64,000 nt of DNA from Streptomyces atratus (GTDB taxonomy: Bacteria > Actinomycetota > Actinomycetes > Streptomycetales > Streptomycetaceae). Both the position numbers and the translations under genes were made by a program. How positions within the stretch are numbered: position 1 is the stretch's first letter; each line of letters begins with the position of its first letter. The notes under the pieces were generated by a model. It was not told the origin of the DNA and did no database searches. It saw nothing but the letters and a program-made list of their open reading frames with translations. The stretch is from positions 1-64,000 of the forward strand of contig NZ_FPJO01000012.1 of NCBI RefSeq assembly GCF_900119365.1. The letters run 5' to 3'. Below are positions 17,178 to 26,355 of the stretch, one piece after another.

Positions 17178-18170
17178 TCACACCTCCTTGCCGGCGTTGT
17201 CACCGGTCCGCTGGTTCCAGTGTTCGCCCCACTGCGGGCCCGCGGGCGGTGGCGCCGCGGCATGGTCCGAGTGCGCGTGGTACTCCACGGAGTCCGCCGT
17301 CATCTGCATGAACGCTTCCTCCAGGGAGGCCCGCTGGGCACTCAGCTCATGCAGCACGATCCGGTGCTGCGCGGCGAGCTCGCCCAGTGCCTCGGTCGTG
17401 GCGCCGTCGATCTCCAGCGTGCCGCTTCCCGTCTCGATCACGATCAGGCCCGCCTCGTGCAGTACGTCGCGCAGCCGCTCCTGCTGCGGCGAGCGCAGCC
17501 GTACGTAGCTGCGGGAGTTCTGGTGGATGAAGTCGGCCATCGACGTGTCGGCGAGCAGCCGGCCCTGGCCGATCACGATCAAATGGTCGGCGGTGAGGGC
17601 CATTTCGCTCATCAGATGGCTGGAGACGAAGATCGTCCGGCCCTCCGCGGCGAGCGACTTCATCAGATTGCGGATCCAGTGGATGCCCTCGGGGTCCAGG
17701 CCGTTGACCGGCTCGTCGAAGAGCAGCACCTGCGGGTCGCCGAGCAGCGCCGCCGCGATCCCGAGCCGCTGGCCCATGCCGAGGGAGAACCCCTTCGACT
17801 TCTTCTTCGCCACCGCGGTCAGACCCACGGTGTCCAGGACCTCCGCGACCCGGCTCTCCGGGATGCGGTTGCTCTGGGCGAGACAGAGCAGATTGTTGTA
17901 CGCGCTGCGCCCGCCGTGCATCGACTTGGCGTCCAGCAGCGCCCCGATGTACTTCAGGGGTTCTTCGAGGTCGCGGTAGTGCTTGCCGTCGATGCGCACC
18001 GAACCACTGGTCGGGTTGTCGAGATCGAGCATCATCCGCATCGTCGTGGATTTGCCCGCCCCGTTGGGCCCCAGAAAACCCGTCACCATTCCTGGTCTGA
18101 CCTGGCAGGAGAGCCGGTCGACGGCAACCTTGTTGCCAAAGCACTTGGTGAGGCCATCGAGCTCGATCAT
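17178..18170 (-). CDS. ABC transporter ATP-binding protein (pair 2)
   Basis: 330 residues with Walker A GPNGAGKST, the variant signature FSLGMGQRLGIAAALLG, Walker B VLLFDEPVNGLDPEG and switch SSHLMSEM. The C-terminal helical region ends SAQRASLEEAFMQMT, followed by a short His/Pro-rich tail. Most of the sequence aligns with the pair-1 ATPase, so the two pairs arose by tandem duplication. The stop codon is inside the ribosome site of the downstream permease. It starts 81 bp after filP, beyond a hairpin that probably separates the units. Confidence 0.9.
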   Translation of the reverse strand: MIELDGLTKCFGNKVAVDRLSCQVRPGMVTGFLGPNGAGKSTTMRMMLDLDNPTSGSVRIDGKHYRDLEEPLKYIGALLDAKSMHGGRSAYNNLLCLAQSNRIPESRVAEVLDTVGLTAVAKKKSKGFSLGMGQRLGIAAALLGDPQVLLFDEPVNGLDPEGIHWIRNLMKSLAAEGRTIFVSSHLMSEMALTADHLIVIGQGRLLADTSMADFIHQNSRSYVRLRSPQQERLRDVLHEAGLIVIETGSGTLEIDGATTEALGELAAQHRIVLHELSAQRASLEEAFMQMTADSVEYHAHSDHAAAPPPAGPQWGEHWNQRTGDNAGKEV

Positions 18171-18189
18171 GCGTTCACGCTAGAACGGC

Positions 18190-18231
18190 CGCGCGCCCGG
18201 CGCCACCACAAGGGGTGGAACCGGGCGCGCG
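18190..18231 (-). terminator. Terminator after filP
   Basis: CGCGCGCCCGG (18190-18200) pairs with CCGGGCGCGCG (18221-18231); inside, CCACC (18203-18207) pairs with GGTGG (18214-18218). It lies between the filP stop and the downstream ABC ATPase start. Confidence 0.7.
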
Positions 18232-18251
18232 AGAGGTAGCTGTACCCGGGG

Positions 18252-19190
18252 TCAGCGGCCCTGCTGAGCCGGGACGCCACGGGTGACCGGCTCGTCGTCG
18301 GCGGGGGTGCCGGCGGCGGCGACCGCGGCACCGGTCAGCGTGGCCAGCATCTCGCGGACGTTGGTCAGCTGGGCGTTGATCGAGTCGCGGCGGTTGGTGA
18401 GCGCCGCCAGCTCGCGCTCCGATTCGCTGCGGATCCGGTCGGCCTTGGCGTTCGCGTCGGCCACGATGTCCTCGGACTGGCGCTGCGCGGTCTCCACCGT
18501 CTGGCGGGCCCGGCGCTCGGCGTCCGTACGGAGCTTCTCGGCCTCCAGGCGGAGCTGCTCGGCGCGGTGCTCGATCTCGGCGAGACGCTTCTCGGCCTTG
18601 GCCTGACGGGACGCGAGGTCGCGCTCCGACTGGTCACGGCGCTTGGCGAGGTTGGTCTCGAAGTCCGCGGCGGCCTGGGCGGCCTTGGCGCGGGTCTCCT
18701 CGAAGAGGGCATCCGCCTCCTCGCGCTTCTGCGCGGCGTCCTTCTGAGCCTCCGTGCGCAGCGAGCCGGCCTCACCCTTGGCCTTCTCGACGATCCGGAC
18801 GCCCTCGTCCTCGGCCTTCGCCTTGCGCTCGGCGGCGAACGTCTCGGCGTCGTTGCGCACCTGCTGGGCGGCCGACTCGGCGAGCTCACGGTGCTGCTCG
18901 GCGGCGCGACGGGCCTCCTCGCGCAGGTCCTTCGCCTCCTCCTCGGCCAGGCGGAGGATCTTCTCCACACGCGCGCCGAGACCGGCGTACGACGGCTCCG
19001 CGTCGTTGACCTGGGCCTGGGCGTTCTGCGTTTCGAGGTGGAGCTCCTCGATGCGCTTCTCCAGAGACGTGATGCGGGTCAGGGCACTATCACGGTCGGC
19101 GACGAGCTTGGTAATGCGGTCATCCACCTGACCGCGGTCGTATCCACGTCGCACGAGCTCGAAGCCGAAGGGGGAGGAAGGGTCGCTCAT
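18252..19190 (-). CDS. filP: Coiled-coil intermediate-filament-like protein FilP
   Basis: 312-residue rod protein that forms a cytoskeletal network behind growing hyphal tips and gives hyphae rigidity. The N-terminus has the DivIVA-like FELVRRGYDRGQVDDRITKLV segment. A long heptad/hendecad coiled coil rich in Ala, Glu, Arg and Lys follows (about 30-285). A short Pro/Gly tail ends in GVPAQQGR. The length matches S. coelicolor FilP (about 310). It lies directly downstream of scy in the same orientation with a 184-bp gap, so it may be co-transcribed or have its own promoter there. FilP and Scy interact with each other and with DivIVA in the polarisome. Confidence 0.95.
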   Translation of the reverse strand: MSDPSSPFGFELVRRGYDRGQVDDRITKLVADRDSALTRITSLEKRIEELHLETQNAQAQVNDAEPSYAGLGARVEKILRLAEEEAKDLREEARRAAEQHRELAESAAQQVRNDAETFAAERKAKAEDEGVRIVEKAKGEAGSLRTEAQKDAAQKREEADALFEETRAKAAQAAADFETNLAKRRDQSERDLASRQAKAEKRLAEIEHRAEQLRLEAEKLRTDAERRARQTVETAQRQSEDIVADANAKADRIRSESERELAALTNRRDSINAQLTNVREMLATLTGAAVAAAGTPADDEPVTRGVPAQQGR

Positions 19191-19374
19191 GGGGTTCCTG
19201 TCGAATGAGACCGGTGAGGTGTTAGGGGGAATCCTAGGGGCCGGAACGGCGTGTCATCGAGCGGATGCCCTTTTGGTCTGGAGAATGACACCCCTTTTGA
19301 GTGGCTGACCCCCGCAACTCTTGCCACTCGGAGGGTTGAACGTTCCTGTCGAAGCACGGGAACTGACAAGGCGA

Positions 19375-22300
19375 CTACCCCTCGGACGACTTGCCACTCG
19401 ATCGAGTGCCCGCCGCGGCCCCGGCCTTGACGTTACCGGAGGAGCCGCCCGAGCCCTTGCCACCGCCCGCCGGCGTCTCGAAGGACTCCAACGCCTCCAA
19501 CACGTCCTGGACGCGGGAGATCTCGGTGTTGATGTCCTCGCGCCGGCGCACCAGCAGATCGAGCTCGCGCTTGCCCTCGTCGACCGTGCGCTTCGCCTCG
19601 GCCTCGGCGTCGGCCCGCAGCTTCTCGGCCTCGCGGACCAGCGTGGCCTTCTTCTGCTCGGCCTCCTTCAGCAGCGACTCGGCCCGCTTCACCGCGGCGA
19701 TCCGGACCTTGCTCGCCTCCGAATTGGCGTCCGCCAGCAGCTCCTTGGCCTTGGCCGCCGCCTCGTCGCGCTGCTCCGTCGCCGCCTTCATCAGGTTGTC
19801 GACGCGCTCGCCCGCCGTCTTCATCTGCTCGGAGGTCTCCCGCCGGGCCCGGTCGTGCAGTTCCTCGATCTCGCCCTCGATCCGGGCCCGCAGCTCCTCG
19901 GCCCGCTCCCGGATCGCCGTGGCGTCCCGGCGAGCGCCGACCAGCAGCTCGTCCGCGTCCGTACGGGCCTGCTCCACCAGGGAGTTGCCCTCGACGGTCG
20001 CCTCCGAGGTGATCCGCACGGCCTCCTTGCGGGCCGCGCCGACCATCGTGTCGGCCTGCTCCTCGGCCTCGGTGGCGGCGCGCAGCGCCTCCTCCTGCGC
20101 CTTGTTGACCAACTGATCGGCCTGCTCCGCGGCGTCGGCCCGGCGCTTGGCCGCAGCCTCCCGCGCCTCGTCGAGCAGCCGGTCCGCCTCCTGGCGGGCC
20201 TCCGCGCGCATCTGCTCGGCCGCCGACTCCGCGTCGGCGCGCAGCCGCTCCGACTCCTCGCGGGTACGGGCCGCGTGCTCCTGCGCCGAGCCGACGGTGG
20301 CCGCCGCCTCCGCGCGCAGCCGCTCGGCCTCGTCCGCGGCCTCGTCCGACAGCCGGGCCGCCTGCTGCTTCGCCTCGTCGACCAGCGCGGTGGCCTGCTG
20401 CGTCGCTTCCTCCACGCGCTGGGTGGCCTGCTGCGTCGACTCCGTGCCGATCCGCTCGGCCTCGCTCGTCGCCTCGCCCACCAGCCGGTCGGCCTGGGCC
20501 GCGGCGTCGGAACGCATCCGGTTGGCGTCCTCGCGGGCCTCGGCGCGGCTGCGCGCCGCGTCCTGCTCGGCCGAGGCCAGCGCGTCGGAGGCCTCGGTAC
20601 GCATCCGCTGGCTGTACTCGGCGGTGTCCGCCCGCAGCCGCTCCGACTCCGCGATCGCGTCCGCGACGGTCCGCTCGGCCATCGCCTTCGCGGCCTCGGA
20701 CTCCTCCTGCGCCTCCCGGCGGATCCGGGCCGCGTCCTCGCCGGCCCGCTCCCGCTCCGCGTGCGCGTCGGCGCGGACCCGGTCCGCCTCCTCCTGCGCC
20801 TCGGACTTCGTCCGCTCCGCGACGTGCTCGGCGGTCGAGCGCAGCCCGGCGATCTCCTCCTCGGCCTGCTCCTGCAGCCCGCTGACCGATTCCCGCACCT
20901 GCTGGGCGGTCTGTTCGGCCGCGGAGACCAGCTCGGTCGCCCGGCTGTCCGCCTCCTCGACCAGCCGCTGCGCCTCGGCCTGCGCCTGCTCGACCCGCTT
21001 GCGGGCGGAGGCGAGCAGCTCCTCGCTCTGCTCGCGGGCCCGCTCGCGCTCCTGATTCGCCTCGGTGCGCGCCGCGTCGAGGGTCTCCTCCGCCTCCCGG
21101 CGGCGCCGGTTGGCCTCCTCCTGGGCGGCGGCCAGCGCCTCGGCGGCCTCCGTGCCGACCCGCTCCGCGGCGGCAGCGGCCTCGGACCGCACCCGGTCGG
21201 CGCTCTCCTGCGCCTCGGACTTCAGCCGCTCGGCCTCGGCCGCGGCCTCGGAGCGCAGCCGTACGGCGACGGACTCGCCCTCCGCACGCGACTGCGACGC
21301 GTCCGCCGCGGCCTCGTCACGCAGCCGCTCCGCCTCGGTCTCCGCCTGCTCGCGCAGCGTCCGGATCCGCTCGGCGGCCTCCGCGCGCAGCCGCTCGGAC
21401 TCCTCGTTCGTCTCGCGCCGGATGCGCTCCGCCTCGGCGCGCGCGTCCGTGAGCTCCTGCTCGGCGGTGGCGACCCTGGTCTCCGCCTCGGTGTGCAGCC
21501 GGGCCAGCTCCTCGGCCGCCTCCGCCTGCCGGGCCGCGACCGCGCGCCCGGTCTCCTCGCGCAGCTCGGACGCCGCCTGCTCCGCCGCGGTGGTGGTCGC
21601 GCCGGCCTGCTCCTCGGAGTCGGTACGCAGCTGCTCGGCCTCGGCACGGGCGCGCTCCAGGGCCTCCTCGGCCTGCTTGCGCAGCGCACCGGCCCGCTCG
21701 GCCGCCTCGGCGCGGACCCGCTCGCTCTCGGTGCCCGCGGTGCCGCGCAGCTCCTCCGCGTCCGCCTTCGCCTTGGCCAGCAGCTCCTCGGCGGTCTTCG
21801 CGCCCTCCTCGATCTGCTGGACGGCCTCGCGGCGGGCCTCGCCGCGGATCCGCTCGCCCTCGGCGACCGCCTCGGAGCGCAGCTGCTCGGCCTCGCCGCG
21901 CAGCCTGCGCGCCTCCTCCTGGAGCTCGACCGTCTTGGCCCGGTACTCCTTGGTGTCGTCCTTGGCCGCGCCCTTGAGCTGATCGGCCTGCTCGGCGGCC
22001 TCGCCGCGCAGCCGGTCCGCCTCGGCCTCCGCCTCGCGGCGGATCCGGTCGGCCTCCTCGCTCGCCGCCCGGGTGGTGGACTGCGCGTCCTCGGACGCCT
22101 TGGTCAGCACCTCCTCGGCGCTCCTGGCGGCCTTGGCGAGCTGGGCCGCGGCGTCCTCGGCGGCGGCCGTGCGGGCCTTCTCGGACGCCTCGGACTTCAG
22201 CCGGTCCGCCTCGGCCCGCGCGTCGGCGAGCGCCTGCTCGGCCTCCGCCTTGAGCGTCTCGGCGTCCTTGGTCGCCTCGCCGACCAGCCGGGCGATCTCC

Positions 22301-23235
22301 GACTTGGCCGTACGGGTGCGCTGCTCGTTCTGCGACTCGGCGGCGGCCAGCCGCTTGACCGCGGCCTCCTTCGCCTCGGCGGTGACCTTCTCGGCCTCCA
22401 GCCGGGCCTCGCGCAGCTGGGTCTCGGCCTCCTGCATGCGCTGCTCGGCGGCCCGGTTCAGCTCGGCGGTCCGCTGCCGGGTCTGCTCGGTCTCGGCCGT
22501 CGTCGACGTACGCAGCTGCTCGGCGTGGCTGGTGGCCTCCTGCGCCTGGCTGGAGGCGGCGGCCAGCAGCCGCTCGGCGTCCTTGCGGGCGCGCAGCAGG
22601 ATCGCCTCGGCCTCGGTCCGGGCCGACTCCGCCTCGGAACCCAGCCGCTGCCGGGTCTCCTCCGCCAGCCGGCTCGCCTCGGCGCGCGCGGCCGTCAGGG
22701 ACTGCTCGGCCTCGGCCCGCGACTCCTCCAGCAGCCGGCGGGCCTGGGACTCCGTCCTGGCCCTGAGCTGCTCGGCCCAGGCGACGTTCTCGTTGACATG
22801 GGACTCGACGGTCTGGCGGCGCTCCGCCAGCTCCTGGTCGAGCCGCTGGCGACGCTGCACCGCCTCGTTGTGCAGCTCGGCCTGGAGCCGGGCCTGGTGC
22901 TCGGCGTGCTCCTGGAGGATCCGCTGCGTCTGCGCGCGGGCGTCGCGGAGCTCCCGCTCGGCGTCGGTCCGCAGCTGCTCCGCCTGGATCTGGGCGTTAC
23001 GGAGCAACTGCTCGGCCTGGTAGCCGATGTCCGCGCTGTCGTACGCGGGACGGGTCGCGAGATTGCGCCGAGCCTCGTGCAGCTTGGCGCGCAAGACCTC
23101 GACCTGGTAACCGAGGTCCTCGGCGTGCTGGACGGCCTTCTCCCGGTCGGTCTTCAGCCGGTCCATCTCGGCTTCGAACCGCGAGAGATGGTCGTCTTCA
23201 GCTCGGTGGCTCTCCTGGCGTTCGTAGCCCCGCAC
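19375..23235 (-). CDS. scy: Giant coiled-coil polarity protein Scy
   Basis: 1,286 residues from the GTG at 23235 (VRGYERQESHRAEDD). Scy recruits DivIVA and FilP and organises new growth tips and branch sites. After a short N-terminal coiled region (RFEAEMDRLKTDREKAVQHAEDLGYQ, shown in parts) comes an almost uninterrupted coiled coil of over 1,000 residues, built largely of AEAERLRAEA-like units. The published analysis of Scy describes a 51-residue repeat of hendecads plus a heptad; the spacing of the R-x-EA units here is consistent with that, but I did not compute it. The C-terminus (GSGGSSGNVKAGAAA) is flexible. S. coelicolor Scy has 1,326 residues, so this one is slightly shorter. The repetitiveness makes assembly errors possible. 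Confidence 0.95.
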   Translation of the reverse strand: MRGYERQESHRAEDDHLSRFEAEMDRLKTDREKAVQHAEDLGYQVEVLRAKLHEARRNLATRPAYDSADIGYQAEQLLRNAQIQAEQLRTDAERELRDARAQTQRILQEHAEHQARLQAELHNEAVQRRQRLDQELAERRQTVESHVNENVAWAEQLRARTESQARRLLEESRAEAEQSLTAARAEASRLAEETRQRLGSEAESARTEAEAILLRARKDAERLLAAASSQAQEATSHAEQLRTSTTAETEQTRQRTAELNRAAEQRMQEAETQLREARLEAEKVTAEAKEAAVKRLAAAESQNEQRTRTAKSEIARLVGEATKDAETLKAEAEQALADARAEADRLKSEASEKARTAAAEDAAAQLAKAARSAEEVLTKASEDAQSTTRAASEEADRIRREAEAEADRLRGEAAEQADQLKGAAKDDTKEYRAKTVELQEEARRLRGEAEQLRSEAVAEGERIRGEARREAVQQIEEGAKTAEELLAKAKADAEELRGTAGTESERVRAEAAERAGALRKQAEEALERARAEAEQLRTDSEEQAGATTTAAEQAASELREETGRAVAARQAEAAEELARLHTEAETRVATAEQELTDARAEAERIRRETNEESERLRAEAAERIRTLREQAETEAERLRDEAAADASQSRAEGESVAVRLRSEAAAEAERLKSEAQESADRVRSEAAAAAERVGTEAAEALAAAQEEANRRRREAEETLDAARTEANQERERAREQSEELLASARKRVEQAQAEAQRLVEEADSRATELVSAAEQTAQQVRESVSGLQEQAEEEIAGLRSTAEHVAERTKSEAQEEADRVRADAHAERERAGEDAARIRREAQEESEAAKAMAERTVADAIAESERLRADTAEYSQRMRTEASDALASAEQDAARSRAEAREDANRMRSDAAAQADRLVGEATSEAERIGTESTQQATQRVEEATQQATALVDEAKQQAARLSDEAADEAERLRAEAAATVGSAQEHAARTREESERLRADAESAAEQMRAEARQEADRLLDEAREAAAKRRADAAEQADQLVNKAQEEALRAATEAEEQADTMVGAARKEAVRITSEATVEGNSLVEQARTDADELLVGARRDATAIRERAEELRARIEGEIEELHDRARRETSEQMKTAGERVDNLMKAATEQRDEAAAKAKELLADANSEASKVRIAAVKRAESLLKEAEQKKATLVREAEKLRADAEAEAKRTVDEGKRELDLLVRRREDINTEISRVQDVLEALESFETPAGGGKGSGGSSGNVKAGAAAGTRSSGKSSEG

Positions 23236-23399
23236 TGCGCGGTCCCATCCGTCCCCTGGTCGCAACTCTCCAACGAGTACCGTTCACCGGTGAACGGTCC
23301 CCCGGGGAATGGTGACAGATCAACGGCTGGGGACGCGGCGCGGCCCCGACCCGGCCCCGGCCCGGAACAGCCCACTCTACCGGGCCGGGTATCCGGAGG

Positions 23400-23828
23400 T
23401 CAGTGCTCCGCTGCGGACGTGACCAGTTCGGTGAGGACTCCGTGGCAGTCCTTGGGGTGCAGGAAGGTGATCCGGGATCCCATCGAACCCGTCCTGGGCT
23501 CCTCGTACAGCACCCTGACCCCCTTCTCCCGGATGTCCGCGGAATCGGCGTCGACATCCGCGGTGCCGAAGGCGATGTGGTGGACGCCCTCCCCGTTCTT
23601 CGCCAGCCACTTGCCGACGGCCGAGTCCTCCCGGGTCGGCTCCAGGAGCTGGAGGTAGGAAGCGCCGCCGTCGGACGTATCGTTGATCTTGAGCATGGCC
23701 TCCCGTACGCCCTGCTCCTCGTTGATCTCGGAGTGGAACACCTCGAACCCGTAGGTCGAGCGGTAGAACTCGACGGTCTTGTCGAGGTCGAAACAGGCGA
23801 TCCCGATGTGATCGATTCGCGTCAGCAT
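23400..23828 (-). CDS. mce: Methylmalonyl-CoA epimerase
   Basis: Interconverts (R)- and (S)-methylmalonyl-CoA, linking propionyl-CoA carboxylase products to the B12-dependent mutase and to polyketide extender units. The 142-residue VOC-fold protein has metal-ligand His in RIDHIGIA, a second in GEGVHHIAF, the Gln/Glu-containing LQLLEP strand and the terminal ITFLHPKDCHGVLTELV. The ATG at 23828 gives the expected LTRIDHIGIA start. It is divergent from the thiolase gene with 134 bp between starts and just beyond the start of scy. Confidence 0.95.
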   Translation of the reverse strand: MLTRIDHIGIACFDLDKTVEFYRSTYGFEVFHSEINEEQGVREAMLKINDTSDGGASYLQLLEPTREDSAVGKWLAKNGEGVHHIAFGTADVDADSADIREKGVRVLYEEPRTGSMGSRITFLHPKDCHGVLTELVTSAAEH

Positions 23829-23962
23829 GGAACCAGTGCAGCGCCACACGGATGGTTACGCAACGTGCGCGCCGTCACACCCGCTGCCGGATGACGGGCG
23901 AGGTACCGCTCAGTACATTCAAGTAAACCCTCGTTCACTCCTCATCCCAAGGGGCGCCCCTC

Positions 23963-25165
23963 ATGTCTGGAACGACCGGTACCACCTCAGTGATCGTCGC
24001 GGGCGCGCGTACGCCCATGGGCCGCCTCCTCGGCTCGCTGAAGAGCTTCTCCGGCGCCGACCTCGGCGGTTTCGCCATCAAGGCCGCGCTGGACCGGGCC
24101 GGCATCGGCGGCGACCAGGTCGAGTACGTGATCATGGGCCAGGTGCTGCAGGCCGGCGCGGGCCAGATCCCGGCGCGCCAGGCCGCCGTCAAGGCGGGCA
24201 TCCCGATGAACGTCCCCGCGCTCACCGTGAACAAGGTGTGTCTCTCCGGGCTCGACGCGATCGCCCTCGCCGACCAGCTGATCCGCGCCGGTGAGTTCGA
24301 CGTCGTCGTCGCCGGCGGCCAGGAGTCCATGACCAACGCCCCGCACCTGCTCCCCAGGTCCCGCGAGGGCCACAAGTACGGCGCGATCGAGATGCTCGAC
24401 TCCATGGCGTACGACGGTCTGACCGACGCCTACGAGAACATCCCGATGGGTGAGTCCACCGAGAAGCACAACTCCCGTCTCGGGCTGAGCCGCGCCGACC
24501 AGGACGAGATCGGCGCCCTCTCGCACCAGCGCGCCGCGACGGCCCAGAAGAACGGCCTCTTCGAGGCCGAGATCACCCCGGTCGAGATCCCGCAGCGCAA
24601 GGGCGACCCGGTCCTCTTCGCCAAGGACGAGGGCATCCGCCCGGAGACCACCGTGGAGTCGCTCGGCAAGCTGCGCCCCGCGTTCGCCAAGGACGGCACC
24701 ATCACCGCGGGCACCTCCTCGCAGATCTCCGACGGCGCCGCCGCGGTCGTCGTCATGAGCAAGGCCAAGGCCGAGGAGCTGGGCCTGGACTGGATCGCCG
24801 AGATCGGCGCCCACGGCAATGTGGCGGGCCCGGACAACTCGCTCCAGTCGCAGCCCTCCAACGCCATCAAGCACGCCCTCAAGAAGGAGGGCCTGGAGGT
24901 GGCGGACCTCGACCTGATCGAGATCAACGAGGCGTTCGCCGCCGTCGCCGTCCAGTCGATGAAGGACCTCGGCGTCACCCCGGACAAGGTCAACGTCAAC
25001 GGCGGCGCCATCGCACTGGGCCACCCCATCGGCATGTCCGGCGCCCGCGTGGTGCTGCACCTGGCGCTGGAGCTGAAGCGGCGCGGCGGCGGCACCGGTG
25101 CGGCGGCGCTGTGCGGCGGCGGCGGCCAGGGCGACGCACTGATCATCCGCGTTCCGGGCAAGTAA
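23963..25165 (+). CDS. Acetyl-CoA C-acetyltransferase (thiolase)
   Basis: Condenses two acetyl-CoA to acetoacetyl-CoA, or the reverse in degradation. The 400-residue protein has the thiolase N-terminus SVIVAGARTPMGRLLG, nucleophile Cys93 in NKVCLSGLDAI, the NVNGGAIALGHPIGMSGAR motif with catalytic His, and the second catalytic Cys in ALCGGGGQGDALI. It sits between mce and meaB. With the hydroxybutyryl-CoA dehydrogenase at 7041 it could start an acetyl-CoA to butyryl-CoA route, which would supply isobutyryl-CoA mutase. The ATG at 23963 lacks a strong ribosome site. Confidence 0.95.
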   Translation: MSGTTGTTSVIVAGARTPMGRLLGSLKSFSGADLGGFAIKAALDRAGIGGDQVEYVIMGQVLQAGAGQIPARQAAVKAGIPMNVPALTVNKVCLSGLDAIALADQLIRAGEFDVVVAGGQESMTNAPHLLPRSREGHKYGAIEMLDSMAYDGLTDAYENIPMGESTEKHNSRLGLSRADQDEIGALSHQRAATAQKNGLFEAEITPVEIPQRKGDPVLFAKDEGIRPETTVESLGKLRPAFAKDGTITAGTSSQISDGAAAVVVMSKAKAEELGLDWIAEIGAHGNVAGPDNSLQSQPSNAIKHALKKEGLEVADLDLIEINEAFAAVAVQSMKDLGVTPDKVNVNGGAIALGHPIGMSGARVVLHLALELKRRGGGTGAAALCGGGGQGDALIIRVPGK

Positions 25166-25215
25166 CAGGCAGTACGCGGTACACGTAGAGCACGCAGCGA
25201 GTGAACGGAGCGGTG

Positions 25216-26175
25216 ATGGTGGACGTCCCCACCCTGGTCGAGCAGGCACGTGCGGGCCGGCCGCGGGCCGTGGCCCGGCTCATCTCCCTGGTGGAGGGGG
25301 CGTCGCCGCAGCTGCGCGAGGTGATGGCGGCCCTGGCGCCGCTGACGGGCAACGCGTACGTCGTCGGCCTGACCGGATCGCCCGGTGTCGGCAAGTCGAC
25401 ATCGACGTCGGCGCTGGTCTCGGCGTACCGGCGGGCCGGCAAGCGGGTCGGCGTCCTGGCCGTCGATCCGTCCTCGCCGTTCTCCGGCGGGGCGCTCCTC
25501 GGCGACCGGGTCCGGATGTCGGAGCACGCCTCCGACCCGGGCGTCTACATCCGCTCCATGGCCACCCGCGGCCATCTGGGCGGTCTCGCCTGGTCGGCAC
25601 CGCAGGCGATCCGGGTGCTGGACGCGGCGGGCTGCGAGGTGATCCTCGTGGAGACGGTCGGCGTCGGCCAGTCGGAGGTGGAGATCGCCTCCCAGGCCGA
25701 CACCTCCGTCGTCCTGCTGGCACCCGGCATGGGCGACGGCATCCAGGCGGCGAAGGCCGGAATCCTGGAGATCGGCGACGTGTACGTCGTCAACAAGGCC
25801 GACCGGGACGGCGCGGACGCCACCGCGCGCGAGCTCAACCACATGCTGGGCCTCGGTGAATCGAGGGGCCCCGGCGACTGGCGGCCGCCGATCGTGAAGA
25901 CGGTCGCCGCCCGGGGCGAGGGCATCGACGAGGTCGTCGAGGCGCTGGAGAAGCACCGGGCGTGGATGGAGGAGCACGGGGTGCTCGCCGAGCGGCGCAC
26001 GGCCCGTGCGGCCCGCGAGGTCGAGACCATCGCCGTGACACGGCTGCGCGAGCGCATCGGTGATCTGCACGGCGACCGCCACCTCGGCGCGCTCGCCGAG
26101 CGCATCGTGGCGGGCGGCCTCGACCCGTACGCGGCGGCGGACGAACTGGTGGCGGGACTCACCGGCGAGGTGTGA
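25216..26175 (+). CDS. meaB: MeaB-family G-protein chaperone of a B12-dependent mutase
   Basis: GTPase that gates cofactor loading and protects methylmalonyl-CoA mutase from inactivation. The 319-residue protein has P-loop GLTGSPGVGKST, switch VDPSSPFSGGALLGDR, Walker B VETVGVGQSEVE, the base-specificity motif NKAD, and the C-terminal dimerisation arm. I start it at the ATG at 25216 behind GGAG; a GTG at 25201 in frame has no ribosome site. It follows the thiolase in the same orientation by about 50 bp. No methylmalonyl-CoA mutase gene is adjacent, so its client is elsewhere, or it is IcmA (43317). Confidence 0.93.
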   Translation: MVDVPTLVEQARAGRPRAVARLISLVEGASPQLREVMAALAPLTGNAYVVGLTGSPGVGKSTSTSALVSAYRRAGKRVGVLAVDPSSPFSGGALLGDRVRMSEHASDPGVYIRSMATRGHLGGLAWSAPQAIRVLDAAGCEVILVETVGVGQSEVEIASQADTSVVLLAPGMGDGIQAAKAGILEIGDVYVVNKADRDGADATARELNHMLGLGESRGPGDWRPPIVKTVAARGEGIDEVVEALEKHRAWMEEHGVLAERRTARAAREVETIAVTRLRERIGDLHGDRHLGALAERIVAGGLDPYAAADELVAGLTGEV

Positions 26176-26186
26176 TCCGAAGGGAC

Positions 26187-26238
26187 GGCCGGGCGGGTCC
26201 GGGAGCGGCGTGCGGGCCGCTTCCGGACCCGCCCGGCC
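26187..26238 (+). terminator. Strong hairpin after meaB
   Basis: A 16-bp perfect stem (26187-26202 with 26223-26238) encloses a second stem, AGCGGC (26204-26209) with GCCGCT (26216-26221). It begins 12 bp after the meaB stop. Confidence 0.8.
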
Positions 26239-26355
26239 ATCCGTCCCGGTCGTCCCGCCCGGCGCTGCCGCGGATGACGTGTCCGTGGCAGGATTACCGC
26301 CGGATACGCACGGGGGCGCCCGCCGATTCATGCGTACCGACGGGGGGAGTGGCGC

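Noticed and set aside
19321..23658. 1,445-residue open frame antisense to scy
   Set aside because: It is the mirror of the GC-biased codons of scy; composition is Leu/Gly/Arg-rich with no known domain, and no ribosome site.
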